Positions 11,482-24,559 are shown, counted from the first letter of the stretch. The stretch: DNA of 64,000 nucleotides from Chrysomallon squamiferum (GCA_012295275.1 CM022678.1:13342617-13406616); one strand, 5' to 3'. Numbers and translations: made by a program. The notes: generated by a model not told the origin, from the letters alone.

Positions 11482-12831
11482 TCTAACTTTTCTCACACGT
11501 TTTCTATTTGCAATTTCTTCCTCTTTTCGTTTTATCTGTGCCTGTTGACTTATTTCCAAGTCGAGAGTTTTGTTCACAATGGGCTGGGCTGAACGATCTT
11601 TGACACACCTCTTGTGTTCTTTTTGTGCCATATTTAGTCGATAAGTATTTTCTGAAATAATCTCTCCTTGACTTGACACCTAGTGAAAGAATAAAAATAA
11701 AAATAATGAAAGAAATACAGGACCTAAAAGAAAAAGTTCTTCAAATAATATTAGTAAATAAATAAATAACAAATATATATATATATATTTCTTATTTCTT
11801 TATTTACTAATATTATTTTAAATATATACATAAAGCAAAATTATACATCATTGTTTAATATATATAACATAAGAAAACAAACATAACGCACATAAATAAA
11901 TAATGAAAAAATAAAGTAAATATCCTGCAGTATTGTATATAATTAATAAAAATGAAACAAAATATTATAAAATAAAGATTTAAAACACTGACCAGTCCAG
12001 CTTTGCGAAGGTGTCTCTTCATTCTGGTGTTGGAGAAGTAATCAGCGAGATGTTCATCGCGCAAGCTGTTGTATGCAGACAACGAACTGAAAATCACAAT
12101 TAATCTTATAAAGTATACTATGAACTGAAAATAATTTATATTATAACAACATGATGTAGACTTAAAATGTCCAGTATTATAATCTTATAATGTAAACAGT
12201 GAATTTTTTGTATTAAAATAACAATAATAGTATTATAACTTTATGATATATATAATGAACTGAAATAACATTAAACATTGACTTTATAATGTAAACAGTA
12301 GACAGAAAATGAAGTATTATGACTTTATCATATATACAAATATATATACACATACACACACACACACATACACACACACACATTTAACTAAGAAAATAAT
12401 GTAATGTAAACAATAAGAATAAAATAAACAGATCTAATAGAATGATCAGTTTGTTCAGAGACAGAAAGTATTATTTCTGCACACACTCACATACCTTAAT
12501 AAATTTCAGCTTTGCAAATACTTTACACTTGTAAGTAAATATATTTCAACTACCTACCTAAGCTTAATTAATAACGAAGTACAAAGGCAAGACAATATAG
12601 CTTAATGATTATATATTTTACGATCTATTGACTATCAATTCGATTTTCATTTGTGTCTTTTCACGTACATCAATAATCCGCATAATAAGAATAACATACG
12701 ATTATGAACAATAGATAAATATATATTTTGTATAGATTTAACAGTATGCATAAACACGAATTATATAAACAAGAACAAAAAATGTCGGAAACACATTTGA
12801 ACTGACAATACCTCTGTTCAGAATTGCTCAT
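11482..12831 (-). pseudogene. orphan duplicate of ERICH3 exons 1-3
   Basis: Exons 12812-12831, 11993-12086 and 11482-11679 correspond one-to-one with the ERICH3 exons of copy A, with intact splice sites and open frame (MSNSEQ, then HLADYFSNTRMKRHLRKAGL, then KDRSAQPIVNKTLDLEISQQ). It has no fourth exon: downstream comes the duplication junction. Substitutions hit family-conserved positions (HLAGYF to HLADYF, LAQAI to SAQPI, ERSRQ to EISQQ), as expected under relaxed selection. Its promoter region is intact, so it may be transcribed and could splice into copy A exons. Confidence 0.8.
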
Positions 12832-13505
12832 GTTGATGGTGATTTTCACACAACAGATAACGGACGTTTCCTCCTTCAAATATATATTTTGTTCAATCCT
12901 CAATATCTGTTAATGAGATATACGTCAGAAATAAAACGTGTCAGTAGATATAAAGACATCTATCTCCACTCTACCACCATAACAAGTTCGTTACCTGGGT
13001 GAATCACGTGACCAAACTTTCTGTTCAGTGTCGGAAAAAGACCAGCCAGGTGCGATCGACATCAGAAATCTTTGAACATTTCCAAAGGCACCGACGAAAT
13101 GTCACGAATCCCAACAAAGCACATGATTATAGTTTATTGTATTTTATAAATGAGGCTATTCTAATATTATTAATTTCACTTCTTACTCGGTCGTTTTACA
13201 TTGTATAATATAATACTGTAAATACAGGTTTACGAAAAGCTATGAAGAAAATTAATATTACTCTGTAACACTGTGTGTATATGTACGTCTACATAATGTA
13301 TAATACATCGGATATTTCCCAAAATAAAATATTTATAATGTAGGCAATTAGTGTATAAATAAAGCAGGATAATTTTCATCAATATTTTTCCAATCACTTT
13401 AAAGTAAATCTGAGCCCTCGTAACCTAAGCTTTTTCGAACAGAAAGGGGAAATAACTCGTTCAAACCTATTAGTCTCCATTACTGCTTTCCCATCTGGTT
13501 GGGCC

Positions 13506-13513
13506 CTCTATAG
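13506..13513. other. empty hAT target site in copy B
   Basis: A single CTCTATAG in the context GGGCCCTCTATAGTTTGAGC, collinear with the filled site at 7127-9757 of copy A. It shows the pre-insertion sequence and confirms the right-hand target duplication as the unmutated one. Confidence 0.9.
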
Positions 13514-13778
13514 TTTGAGCGAAACAAAAGCGACAACAGCGTTAGCCATGTATGTCTTTACCTTTCAAATCATTCTGGGAAATAAAATGCCAGTTAGCAG
13601 ATGAAACTGTAGAACAATTATTTTTCTGAAATTAGTCGGAGTTTTGTTCTGTATGAATAAGATTAATGAATGTCTAAGACTGAGCAAAGTGAAATGAACT
13701 GATTATGTTTGTCCAGGATAGACGAAATAGTTAATTTCAGTGTATGTTTACATAAATGGATATTTTTCGAGCGCGCGC

Positions 13779-13835
<57 letters not shown>

Positions 13836-14163
13836 GTTTCTACGTCTCTGATTTTATAATTTTTAAAATCTGGTTTGAAGAACACAAATGTGTCTCTTTT
13901 TCTTCTCATTCTCTTTGACCTTTCTTTCGCACTCTCCTCAGTGTTATTAACAAGCCAAAAGTATAGAGAAACAAGTAAATCACAATTTTAATGAATCAGT
14001 GATATTTTCACTGATTTCTGAATCAACTTTGTACACACTGATATTTTTTATTATAATTATTATTATTCATTCATTTATATATATACACATACAGACACAG
14101 ACATTATTATTATTATTATTATTATTATTTAAATTTATTATTATTATTATTATTTAAATTTAA

Positions 14164-14212
<49 letters not shown>

Positions 14213-14303
14213 TTAATTTCATGTTCATGAATGGTAATGATAATAACAGTGATAATGGAACTGTTGTGGCGTAGTAAAGGTTGTAGCTTTGGTGACGTCG
14301 GTG

Positions 14304-14937
14304 TTAATATCCGTCCGGTATTCCATGTTTACCATAGTCACTGTTGGCGGAAATAAAACCTTTCTTCCTCTGTAAAATCCCCTGCACGTTGCACGATGCA
14401 CCAGTTTTTAGATCAATTACGTGTCCTTTTTTTTGTAAACCTTCTATGATATCCTGTGAGAAATTTAAAATAAAAATAGTTAAACATATCAGCCTGAATA
14501 AATATATTTTAATTATTTTAAATAAAATATATGTAAATAAACTAGCATAATCGTGAATGACTAAGAAGTAATAATTTGAACTTTTCAAAACTGCTAACGT
14601 AGCAAATTGCGGTTCATGTAGCTTTTTTGTAATAACTACAGCAAAAAACAGCAAAAGTAGCAGCAGCAACAACAAACATACATTAAAAGTCTCCACAGCT
14701 AGATATCTATATAAAAAATAATCCATTATTTTATAAGGGAAAGAAGTTTAATAATGAGAAAATTAAGGCAAAATAAATAATTTACCTCTGGGAAACCTTG
14801 CTGTACACGTAATGATGTGGGATAAAGTTGGTGGTGAATTCTGGGATAGTCAATAGCCTTTTTGATCCCTTTGTTAAACCATAGTGTACTCATTGTCACC
14901 TAAACATAATTAAAATAAATACGAAATATGGTGAAGG

Positions 14938-15025
<88 letters not shown>

Positions 15026-18000
15026 ACGAAGGTCAACGAAAACAAGACAAGACCGTTGACCTCAGAAGTCGTATTATTAACAATGATTAATTTCAAAAAT
15101 ATAATACATAAACGTATTTGTTTTCTCCACAAGAGTATTCTTTAAATATGTCTAAAACTGTTACCAGTGCAGTTGATGTTGTTATTCGGGTTCCGCCGGA
15201 GGCACCGACCACAAGAACCACGTGACCGTCTTGGTCTACTACGATAGACGGACACATGGACGATAGAGGTCGTTTGCCAGGTTTTATGAAATTCGACGGA
15301 GACGCGGGAACGCCGAAGGAGTTTGTCGTATTGGGCGTTGAGAAGTCATCCATGTCGTCATTATAAACTATTCCTGTTTCGTTACCTACTATCTTAGATC
15401 CAAAGCTGCAAAACACATAATAAATTAATGTTTGTGTTTGCGTCTGACCTGCGTGTGTGTTTATGAATGAAAACTATAGTAAGTAAATAAAACAAAAGAG
15501 ATAGCCTTTTCTTATTTTAAAATTTTCGGAATATTTTGTCTTTGCTACACACAGTCTTTTATTATTCTTTCATATACATATGGATTGTATGTATGTGTGT
15601 GTGTGTCTGGGTATGTATGTATGTATGTATGTATGTATGCGATTATTCGTTAATGTAGGTGCATATGATGGGATCAGATACATGTGTATCTAATTGTGAA
15701 TGAAGTTAGGTTTGGGTGTAAAACATTTACAAATATGTTATGTAAAATATGAAGTTGTTCGTGTGTTTTTGATTTTATTGATAATAGAGAGAGTTCTTAC
15801 AACAGATTTATGGTTGATGTTACAGCAACAGCGTCGCCGTTGGGCGCCAACAACGACATGTGGATGGTCCCAGCATCATCAGGAGTGTATAGTGTTGGTC
15901 CGTAATATGATGGTCCGTGTGTTCTGTCATCTGTAATCTGAGATCTGATATAGTCTCCAAAACCTTTCGACGTCATGTTCTTTACAATCTAATAATAATA
16001 ATATTAAAATCAACAACAACAACAACAACAGTAATAATAATGATAATAATAACAATAATAATAATAATAATAATAATGTTCAGACTGAATGAATAAGACT
16101 GATAATTATAATACAGCGTAATAAAAATAATTGTTAGTACTCACAGAGTCCAGTTTATTTCTAAAATCTTGACTCTCTCCGTCGCCATCTCCTAGCGCCG
16201 TTCTTTTGGCATACGCAAATTTAAAAGCCTCTGCAATTCGGTGATAGGTCAGTACCGATTTTTCCATGGTCATAAGATCATAGGGCGTGAAATTGTAACC
16301 TAAACATTTTATAATAAGATCTTTAGAATTGTTTTTAAATATGAGATTTAAAAAAAATATATAAATAAATAAAAATTAAAGTGCTTCAAAATAACTATTA
16401 TAACAGGATATAGAGGAATTCAGGTCAACAAAACCATTTAAGAAATTGTCTGTTAAAATAATGTAACAAATGTTTCGTTGTTTTGCAAATATTAATTCAT
16501 TAAGGGGACTTTCCCACTATAAGACACATTACATAATGTTTTAATCGTGTTTGCCCAAACAGTTCAGCATATTCTTATAAGGTATTATTATAAGAAATAG
16601 CTTTCATTTGTTTGAACAGCTCTTCAGCCAGACTGAAGAGAACAGCTATTCTCTTTTATGTGCATGTCATCTGGACAGTGCGATAAGTTGGAACAGGATA
16701 AATCAGAGAAATACAAACAAAGTACCTCCCAGAATGTTCAGAATATAATGGAGGACGACTCCACTCGACGGTGGAGGGGGGGAATAAATCTTCATGTTGT
16801 TGTTTAGTGTTGTTACGACCGGATCCTTCACAGGGGCATCGTAATTCCTCATGTCTTTGTCTGTGATTATTCCACCTGAAAATGTAAATTATTAAATAAT
16901 AATAATAATAACAAACCTTTATTTAGGAATTCAAAGGAAACTGTTATTATTGTTAATATTGTTGCTGTTGTTGTTGTTGTTGTTGATTTTCTTTTTATTA
17001 CAGTTGTCATTAAATAAATAAATAAATAAATAGAAAAAAATATATGTATACAAAGTGTTGTTCATATACTGGGTAAAGAGATTTTTTACATTATTAATGA
17101 ACAATTTACTGGTGTTTATTCAAACAATAAGTCTTCTTTTATGTATAATATCTGTCTTAATCACTATTTTATAGTAGGTAAGTGAATATATGATATCAGC
17201 AAAACTGAAACTGATATATGATTTGATTTCAGTAACTTCTGAAAACGATAAACAAATCCTTGGTTTGGCATATTAAATAAAATTTCGCTCCACCGAAGTA
17301 CACAATTTCAGAATTTCATGAAAGTTCAAACATTATTTATTTAAACGTTTTAACACAGAGAATGCAGATTTCAAGTCTGTAATGTTTTATGTCGTTTTAT
17401 GATTGGACAAAAAGGAACAAAAACATCATCTAAAACATTTCCGTATCTGTCCATTTCAGCGGTTACCTCGCTATTATTGAATATTATTAGACTTACAGGT
17501 TTTAACTACACTTTTATTTAAATCAAAATAATTGTTTGTTTCGTATGTATGCAAACATATACGTTTTCTTTGTTTTGTACAGATGTTTTTATTTAAGTAT
17601 TTATGTGTTTTTAGATTAGTTTTTATGAGTGTGTTTGTCATACGAACAATGACTATAAATATCTTATCTATTTACTTACCTGCTTCATTTATTTCTCTAA
17701 CAATTGACTGCATCATACTTCCATTATAAAACGTCATTGCACCTTCTTTCGCGATTTTCCGCAGTGTCTCGGCATATTTCGGTCGCTTCATTTTCTCTCC
17801 GATGTTGTAATAATTATTTGTGTCTGGATTGGTGAGAAGGTTTCTAACAAATAAATGATATTATGAGTATGTGTGTATTTATTACAATATATGACTAACT
17901 TTATGTATTTAAATGACAGTTTACTATATAAAATACACATACACCACAAAGACACCGTACTTCCGTTGTCACAGATTTATTCAGAAACTTAAGAAAGACA

Positions 18001-20486
18001 CACACACAGATTTAATTTTCGACATAATACTGCTCTTGAAGACATCATGAATATGCATAAACACGCATCTATATCCCGACTTGTATGCGAAAACAAACAT
18101 AATTAGACCAACACAACATCTAAATAAAACATTTATGTAACTGACAATGGCTTTATTAAAACTAATATCGGAAATATCTTTAGTTATATGAACATCATTA
18201 TAACAGTTTTGTACAATTACTTGAAACTGTTTGTAATTGGAGTCTACACTTTCCAAATAATAAAATTTATTGAACATTCATGGATATTGTTATTTTATCT
18301 CCTTTTAATCATATATCGGTGGTTATTTTATTTATTTATTTATTCATTTATTTATTTATTTAATTTATTGAACGTAATGAATATCATAGAAAGAAACAGA
18401 AACGATATTCGCCATGAAATATTATATATTTTAGTTTCAGCAAAGCTAACAGTATTTAAAAGAAAAAGAAACATGATATGCAGTTTACACAGGTGTCTAT
18501 TTCAGACCTTAGATTTGGGTGTCTTTCTAAAAACCCTTTATTTCTTGTGGATACGAGGGCGGAATGAACGGGTGGGGTTACTGGGATACCCTCCTCGCAT
18601 AATTTGATCGTGGGCTCAAATAGGTCTGCCCAAGGGAGTCTGCCTCCGATTTTATAAGCTTCCCAAAAGCCCATTAGTTCACCAGGTACAGCGATAGACA
18701 GTCCTCCTGCAGAGAAATAGTAAGTTTGTCTGGTTTTAAAATAACACCAGAGTAAACTAGTTAGTCGATGTATTAATGGCTCATTTAATATACATTTTTA
18801 TTTTATTTATTTAAATGACCCTATAACATATTAACAACAAGTTATTACAATGGTATGAAACATATCATAAACTTACCCAGACAGCCTGATTAAAAATTAA
18901 AATAATGATTATTACAACAAATATGTCCTAAACTATTTCTTTTAGAAATGTAACTGCTTTTATCTACCTTAAACTATATGCATTTTCTCACAATGGCATT
19001 TAATATATTCTGCCTGGTAAAATAAATACATAATAAACAAACGAAGCGAGTAACACTTTTCGAATTACACATCATAATAACTTAGAAATCCACACACACA
19101 CAAACACACAAAACACACACACACACACACAAACTTACGTACACACTGATACAAATCATAATATGTGCGTGAAAAACATGCCTTCGACGCCGTTGTTATA
19201 TCCTTTGACTCCAACAAACATGTTTTCTGTGGCTGCAGACGGCGCTCTGCTGCGACCTATGACTGTGTGAACCTTGCTGGAATTCCTGTAAAGATAAATT
19301 GTTCAGCAGTGATTTTATTGTACTTACTTTATTAAAGATAGTTAATAGAGTAATTACAGTTATATTTACCTCAGGTATATCGTCATGAAGTGTCCACCTC
19401 CTAAGCCCGTGCTCATCACGTTGGCCGCACCCACACATAGCAGTGTGGCAATAGCAGCATCCACTGCAGACCCACCCTTTCTTCCCATGATGTCACTGTC
19501 CGAAACAATAATAACAATAACAAAAACAACAATAATAATAATAATCAGAAGAAGAAGAACAACAACAACAAGAAAAAGAATAATAACAACAACAACAATA
19601 ATAAGTAGTAGATAATGGCAGTAGAAATAGCTGCAGTAGTCCTAGCAGTAATGAATAATACCACCAACAACAACCACAATAATGATGACATTAGTGATGA
19701 TGATGAACAGTAATAATATAAACTCGGTAAACTGCCATAAACTTTATTGTATGATAAATTATTTTAATTCACAAAATGATTTCCATTATTTAATAAACGT
19801 ACGCACGTCCCTACGGTAGAACAGATTTGGGTGTCTGACGCCACAGCTGCATATCGATAATGGCCTTCGATAGAATACGAGGCAGTTGGTCCGGGTACCC
19901 GGGTAGACCTGGTCTGAGGCGTGGTATGTATTAGCACCTCCCCCATCTGAGAAGCTTGACTATTTGCATCATTACGTACTTCCGCTGCCTTGAAACCGAG
20001 GACGATTCCAAAAATAAGAGCGGCTACTCCGACCAAAAACATGATGATTGCCAGAATTACAACCAGTCTGTTCCGCTCGATTCTGAAATAACAATAATAA
20101 TAAATTAAAATTGAAAAAAAAAAAAAAAAAAAAAAAAAACAGTAGAAGCGAAAGAAAATATAATATTAATTAATTAATTAAAATGGAAAAAAAAGAGAAG
20201 AAGAAAACAAAACAAGAAGAAGACACAGTTTAATGTGTGTTCTTCTTCTTCTTTTTTTTTTTTTTAAATTTAAATAAACAATGTTTAATTAATGAATGCA
20301 TTTTTACTGGCTGAAGAGGTCATTGAAGATAAACCTGGAGCTTAAAATTGGTTTTCTCTCCTGCCTCTCTTCCTCCGGTTGTCTCTTTCAGTGTATTTCA
20401 GTTTGATCGCTTTGGCTCTTGGTATGACTATTAATTTGGTTTTTGTGAGAGTGGCGAAATATTCTTTGATTAAATAAATTAATAAA

Positions 20487-20528
<42 letters not shown>

Positions 20529-20674
20529 ATTAATAAAAATATACACAAACCAACAAAAAACAAAACAAACAAATAAATAACAATAACTATTTTGATTCAA
20601 ATAAAAGAGAAATTTAAAACTTACGTTGATTTCTGTTCGGTTTTCTCTTGTTCAAAAATGTCTGCTTGTCCCAT
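14304..20674 (-). CDS. gamma-glutamyltransferase (GGT1/GGT5 type), 12 exons
   Basis: Exons 20625-20674, 19807-20082, 19370-19495, 19182-19285, 18508-18706, 17680-17843, 16726-16875, 16145-16299, 15801-15988, 15165-15405, 14786-14899, 14304-14453; all phases agree and give 638 residues (human GGT1 is 569). This enzyme cleaves the gamma-glutamyl bond of extracellular glutathione. A short cytoplasmic N-terminus and one membrane segment ([20 protein letters not shown]) make it type II. Seen: [52 protein letters not shown], the nucleophile Thr in [13 protein letters not shown] (about residue 465), EMDDFS-like DDMDDFS, PLSSMCP and [10 protein letters not shown]. The C-terminus HGIPDGY matches the family's GGEPAGY end. 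The ATG at 20674 is inferred; another 5' exon is possible. The intron after exon 4 uses a GC donor. Exon 12 lies inside segmental duplication copy B. Confidence 0.95.
14938..15023. repeat. (TA)n(GA)n microsatellite in GGT intron 10
   Basis: About ten TA repeats followed by about 36 GA repeats, within the intron between the exons at 15165-15405 and 14786-14899. Sequence alone shows no coding role. Confidence 0.95.
19181..19182 (-). other. GC donor splice site, GGT intron 4
   Basis: The exon ends GTCGAAG followed by GCATGT instead of GT. Reading on meets a stop (TGA) before any in-phase GT, and splicing here to the acceptor at 18706 restores [13 protein letters not shown] in phase 1, the expected GGT sequence. 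This is therefore a GC-AG intron, a known minor class of U2 introns. Confidence 0.8.
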
Positions 20675-21451
20675 CCCCGTGTAAAGATTGTCGACGTTTG
20701 TGGTGGGGTCATCACTTTGATAAAATGTGTCAGTGAAGAACGGAGCAACATAACTATTTATTCATATTATGCAGACAGCGTACTCTTCGTGTAGTAGGTC
20801 AAACTCTTGTCACCATAACCACAGCATTTTTGATATATGTATGAGATTACAAATAAAGTCAACATATTAACTGACATATGAAAATGTTCGGACAGACATC
20901 CTGTTCTTTCTTTTTTCTTTCTTTCTTTTTTTTTTCTTCTTCTTATTATTGTTGTTGTGATTATTATATTATTATTATTATTAGTTGTAGTAGCAGTAGA
21001 TAACTACTACTGCTACTACTACTACTGTTATTATTATCACTGCTATTATTCCATTATTACTACTGCTAATACAATACCACTATAAAAACAGCAACTCTAT
21101 AATTATCAAAACAACAACCTAAAGCTCCAGCATGCTAAAGTCACACGCCTGATAACCAAGACTAAATCCAAACGAAAAAGGTGCAGCGACAAAATCTGCT
21201 TTTGTAACAGTGGAGAAATATTCTGGAAAATAACCTGGAAAAGGACAACACCAAATTATTGAATCTTAAAAAACAACTAAATCAGGAAGAATCCCATAGC
21301 AGAAGATCACTCTAATGGAGAATTGCACATCTTTTAACGAAGACCTATGTCCACTGAATGACATTATTATCACAACTCAGACTAAAGAAACAGAATGGAA
21401 CAAAAACAAACGGTAAATAGAGCTACGCCGCAAGCTTTCATATATACACAT

Positions 21452-21454
<3 letters not shown>

Positions 21455-21514
<60 letters not shown>
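21455..21514. repeat. (GA)n microsatellite
   Basis: About 30 uninterrupted GA repeats upstream of both the GGT and the LRAT-domain genes. GA tracts in animal promoters can bind GAGA-type factors; nothing here shows that they do. Confidence 0.95.
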
Positions 21515-21518
<4 letters not shown>

Positions 21519-22651
21519 ATACATTATTGCTTTTTATTTTGTTTATTTGTTGTCTTCGGTGAGTTTATCTGAATTTCATAATCGAAAAAAAAAAGTTCTT
21601 GTAAAGCAAATAGGAATATATTTGTCAAGGATATTGTTGTTGTTGCTGTAGTTGTTCTGTAGTTGTTATTGTTGTTGTTGTTGTTGCTGTTGTATCGGGC
21701 ATCACCTAATAATAGAATATTACATTCTGATTTTACATACGGTAAATTATTATTTTACGAATTTTCAGTGCTATTTCGTAAACCACAAACTTACTGAAAA
21801 CATATTCGTTTAAATAAGTTCATTAATTATGAATGCTGAATACTGGCTGTAGGTATAAACATGTAAGATAGTTTTATTACTGGTAAGAATTTGCCGTTTG
21901 TTTTTTATTGTTTCTTTTTCTTCTCCGAACAATGCATTCCACTGGCAAACGGTGCCACATTCGAAATATTCATTTCAGCAGCATGTTCCAGCATCGACTC
22001 AGAAATTTGAAGTTGCTTCCCTTGTTATGTCATTTTAAGTAACAACAGTAAAATTAATTATGAGCTTAGTTTTTCGGAGTTTCAACGATAAATTAAACAG
22101 GGTATACTGACTGGAGTTAAAATGAGAATTTGGCGACTTTTACTTATTTTTCATGAATGTGGATGAATTTAATTGCTGTCTTCGTTAATAAAACTTATTT
22201 ATCTTGCAGTATGTTTATATTAAATTTATTTTATTTTATGATTTATTATTATTATTATTGTTGTTGTTGTTGTTGTATTAATGACATTTTAAAGATATAT
22301 ATTTTTGGTGTAAGCTATATAATTTACATTTATAATATATCTATAATATTTTATTATCATTACAATTGTTCTTGTTGTTCTGATTGTTATTATTACGTTC
22401 GTTGTTATTATTAGTATTACTCCCATCATAACCATCTGAGATAAAGCGGTTTTCATTCTGCTTCGAATATTAATTTTATTTATTGATTTTTTTTCTGATT
22501 TTTTTTCGATACTTTATGTAACTAATCATCATCAAGATAATAATAATAATAATACGGTAGTTTTATTTTTAGTCTTTAAAAGCAACAATTTTGTGCCGAT
22601 TAGCCAATATTTATGTATAATTAGATTAACGTTTCCAAACTGAATATCCAG

Positions 22652-22658
<7 letters not shown>

Positions 22659-22718
<60 letters not shown>
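22659..22718. repeat. (ATT)n microsatellite
   Basis: About 20 ATT repeats some 260 bp upstream of the LRAT-domain gene start. Confidence 0.95.
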
Positions 22719-22977
22719 TTAACTTGCAGAAATTTATAGTGTTGTTTTCTCTTTATTATATTTTCTAAATTTTTTTTATTAACTTCTATTTTTATTATTA
22801 TTTTTTAGATGATGCGTTTTCGCGGCACAAACAGCTGGAATCATTCAGCCATAGAGAAAAATTTTCCACCTGAATATTTGACCCACTTTTAGTACAGCTG
22901 TGTGCATGGCGCGTTATCTGGTCTCGCGGTCGCTCGTTATCATATGGAAACAAAAAACACTCTGGCGGTTTTAATCC

Positions 22978-24114
22978 ATGTCTCACTCGAACAAAATCCC
23001 TGACAAGGGGTTAAATCTTTCATGTCGGAGATTCAAAACTGAAATCGCTACTCTGGATTCGTTTGTTTCGGCAAAAGAACTTCTAAATCGCCATGAGTTG
23101 AAAATCGGCGATATTGTCGAAATCGACCGGATTATATATTCGCACTGGGCTCTATATGTAGGCGAGGACGAAGTTGTGCATGTAACTGGACCTATTTCGG
23201 ATATTGCCACAACAACAAGCGCACATGTGGCCAGATGTCGTCTGCAGGACGTAGCAGGAGAAAGTCTCGTGCGGGTAAACAACAAATCAGTGCGTGCTAA
23301 AGAACGTGGCGTGTTGGCGTTGTCTGCTGACGCAATAGTGAAAAACGCGCTGCGTTCGGTTGGTAGAACAGTGAACTACAATTTCCTAACGCGAAACAGC
23401 GAACATTATGTGACAGAATGGAGGTACGATTCTTCGTGGAGTGATGAGGTACTTCTACATACATTTATCTGTTTTGCATACGCGCAAGAGAGACGAGAAT
23501 AGGCGTGATTCATACATTTAGAATGTTTGTTTACACATAAGAGAATGAAAGTAGAGAGAGAATTACTAGTAGTAATAGTAGAGAAAATGTTAATTATAGA
23601 GAAGTTGCCGTAGTTTATATTTTGCAAATGTTAACACTATTTTTTATTTGTTGTTGTTATTATTATTATTAATTTATTTGATTCTTTATGGATGCATGTT
23701 TTCACTAGACGCTCTCTCTCTATTTATTTCTTTATTTAGTTTAGTTTCTGAAATACTGTAAAATAGTTTTTAAACTAAATTGTATTCGTAATTATTGAAA
23801 ATGTTGTTGAAAATTATTTAATTAAATCAGTGTCGTTATAATAACAACAATAACAAAAACAATGAATAATAATAATAATAATAACAATAATTTCAAAACA
23901 ATGGTAGCGCGTATTTATTTACAAGAACTAAAATCGTTTCTTGTATTTCGCATCTGTCTTTCACATTTTCGTTTTCTACTTGTTACAACTAGTACGTGAC
24001 TCGTATGGAGGTCCAACATTTTGGACAAGCGCATATTCAAACTCCAGTTCTGTTAAATCTGTAACATTAATCCATAAACTCTTTTTCTTTTATATAACAA
24101 CAAAATACAACCAC

Positions 24115-24176
<62 letters not shown>

Positions 24177-24510
24177 GTAATAGCAAACGTTTCTGTTAGA
24201 TATCGTCATAAAGGTTAATCTGAAGAAAACCTGAGTTAAATGAAATAGTAATTCTTTCCTTTCAACAGTCTAAATAATTTATAGCTGCTTTTAACTGATT
24301 TCGTCGTAACATGCTTAAATCCCAGGCATGACGAATGTTGTGACAAGTAAATAAATCCATAAAAATCAGTGAAGCGTGAAATGCCTATAGAGAGATGTCT
24401 AGTAAAAACAGGTAGCACGACCTTAACGTCTAAAATTACCTGACCTCAAGAACATAATAAACTGTTTTTATGTAAGTGTAGACAATACTAAACAACAGTG
24501 ACATTACACA

Positions 24511-24559
<49 letters not shown>

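Larger units (their letters stand above)
10665..14520. repeat. segmental duplication, right copy (B)
   Basis: Second copy of the block at 3291-10446, in the same orientation. Collinear landmarks: orphan ERICH3 exons 3, 2 and 1 (11482-12831), the upstream region with CACGTG, the (CG)n(TG)n tract at about 13770-13832, an (ATT)n tract, and the true last exon of GGT (14304-14453). It keeps about 190 bp (13518-13707) that copy A has lost next to the transposon, and lacks the transposon itself. Confidence 0.93.
20675..22977. other. intergenic region between GGT and the LRAT-domain gene
   Basis: Divergent intergenic space, so it should hold both promoters. It contains a pyrimidine-rich tract near 20905, CTACTACTGCTACT-type repeats at 20985-21060, a (GA)n tract at 21455-21514, GTTGTT repeats near 21640-21690 and an (ATT)n tract at 22659-22718. 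The stretch 21120-21440 is less AT-rich and may be an old repeat fragment; I could not assign it. No convincing gene seen. Confidence 0.6.

Noticed and set aside
13709-13918. Open frames across (TG)n, (GA)n and (AC)n tracts (also at 10257, 14896, 20342, 46455)
   Set aside because: Dinucleotide repeats are open in several frames and give VCVCVC or SLSLSL runs. No gene context.
18456-18508. Extending GGT exon 5 to the GTAAAC site after ...SEIDTC
   Set aside because: That donor gives phase 0, whereas the next exon needs two carried bases. The upstream AAG/GTCTGA donor gives the in-phase join RHPNLRNLLTN.
22157-22414. Open frame with Tyr/Cys runs upstream of the LRAT gene
   Set aside because: It is translated (ATT)n/(GTT)n repeat and has no family resemblance.
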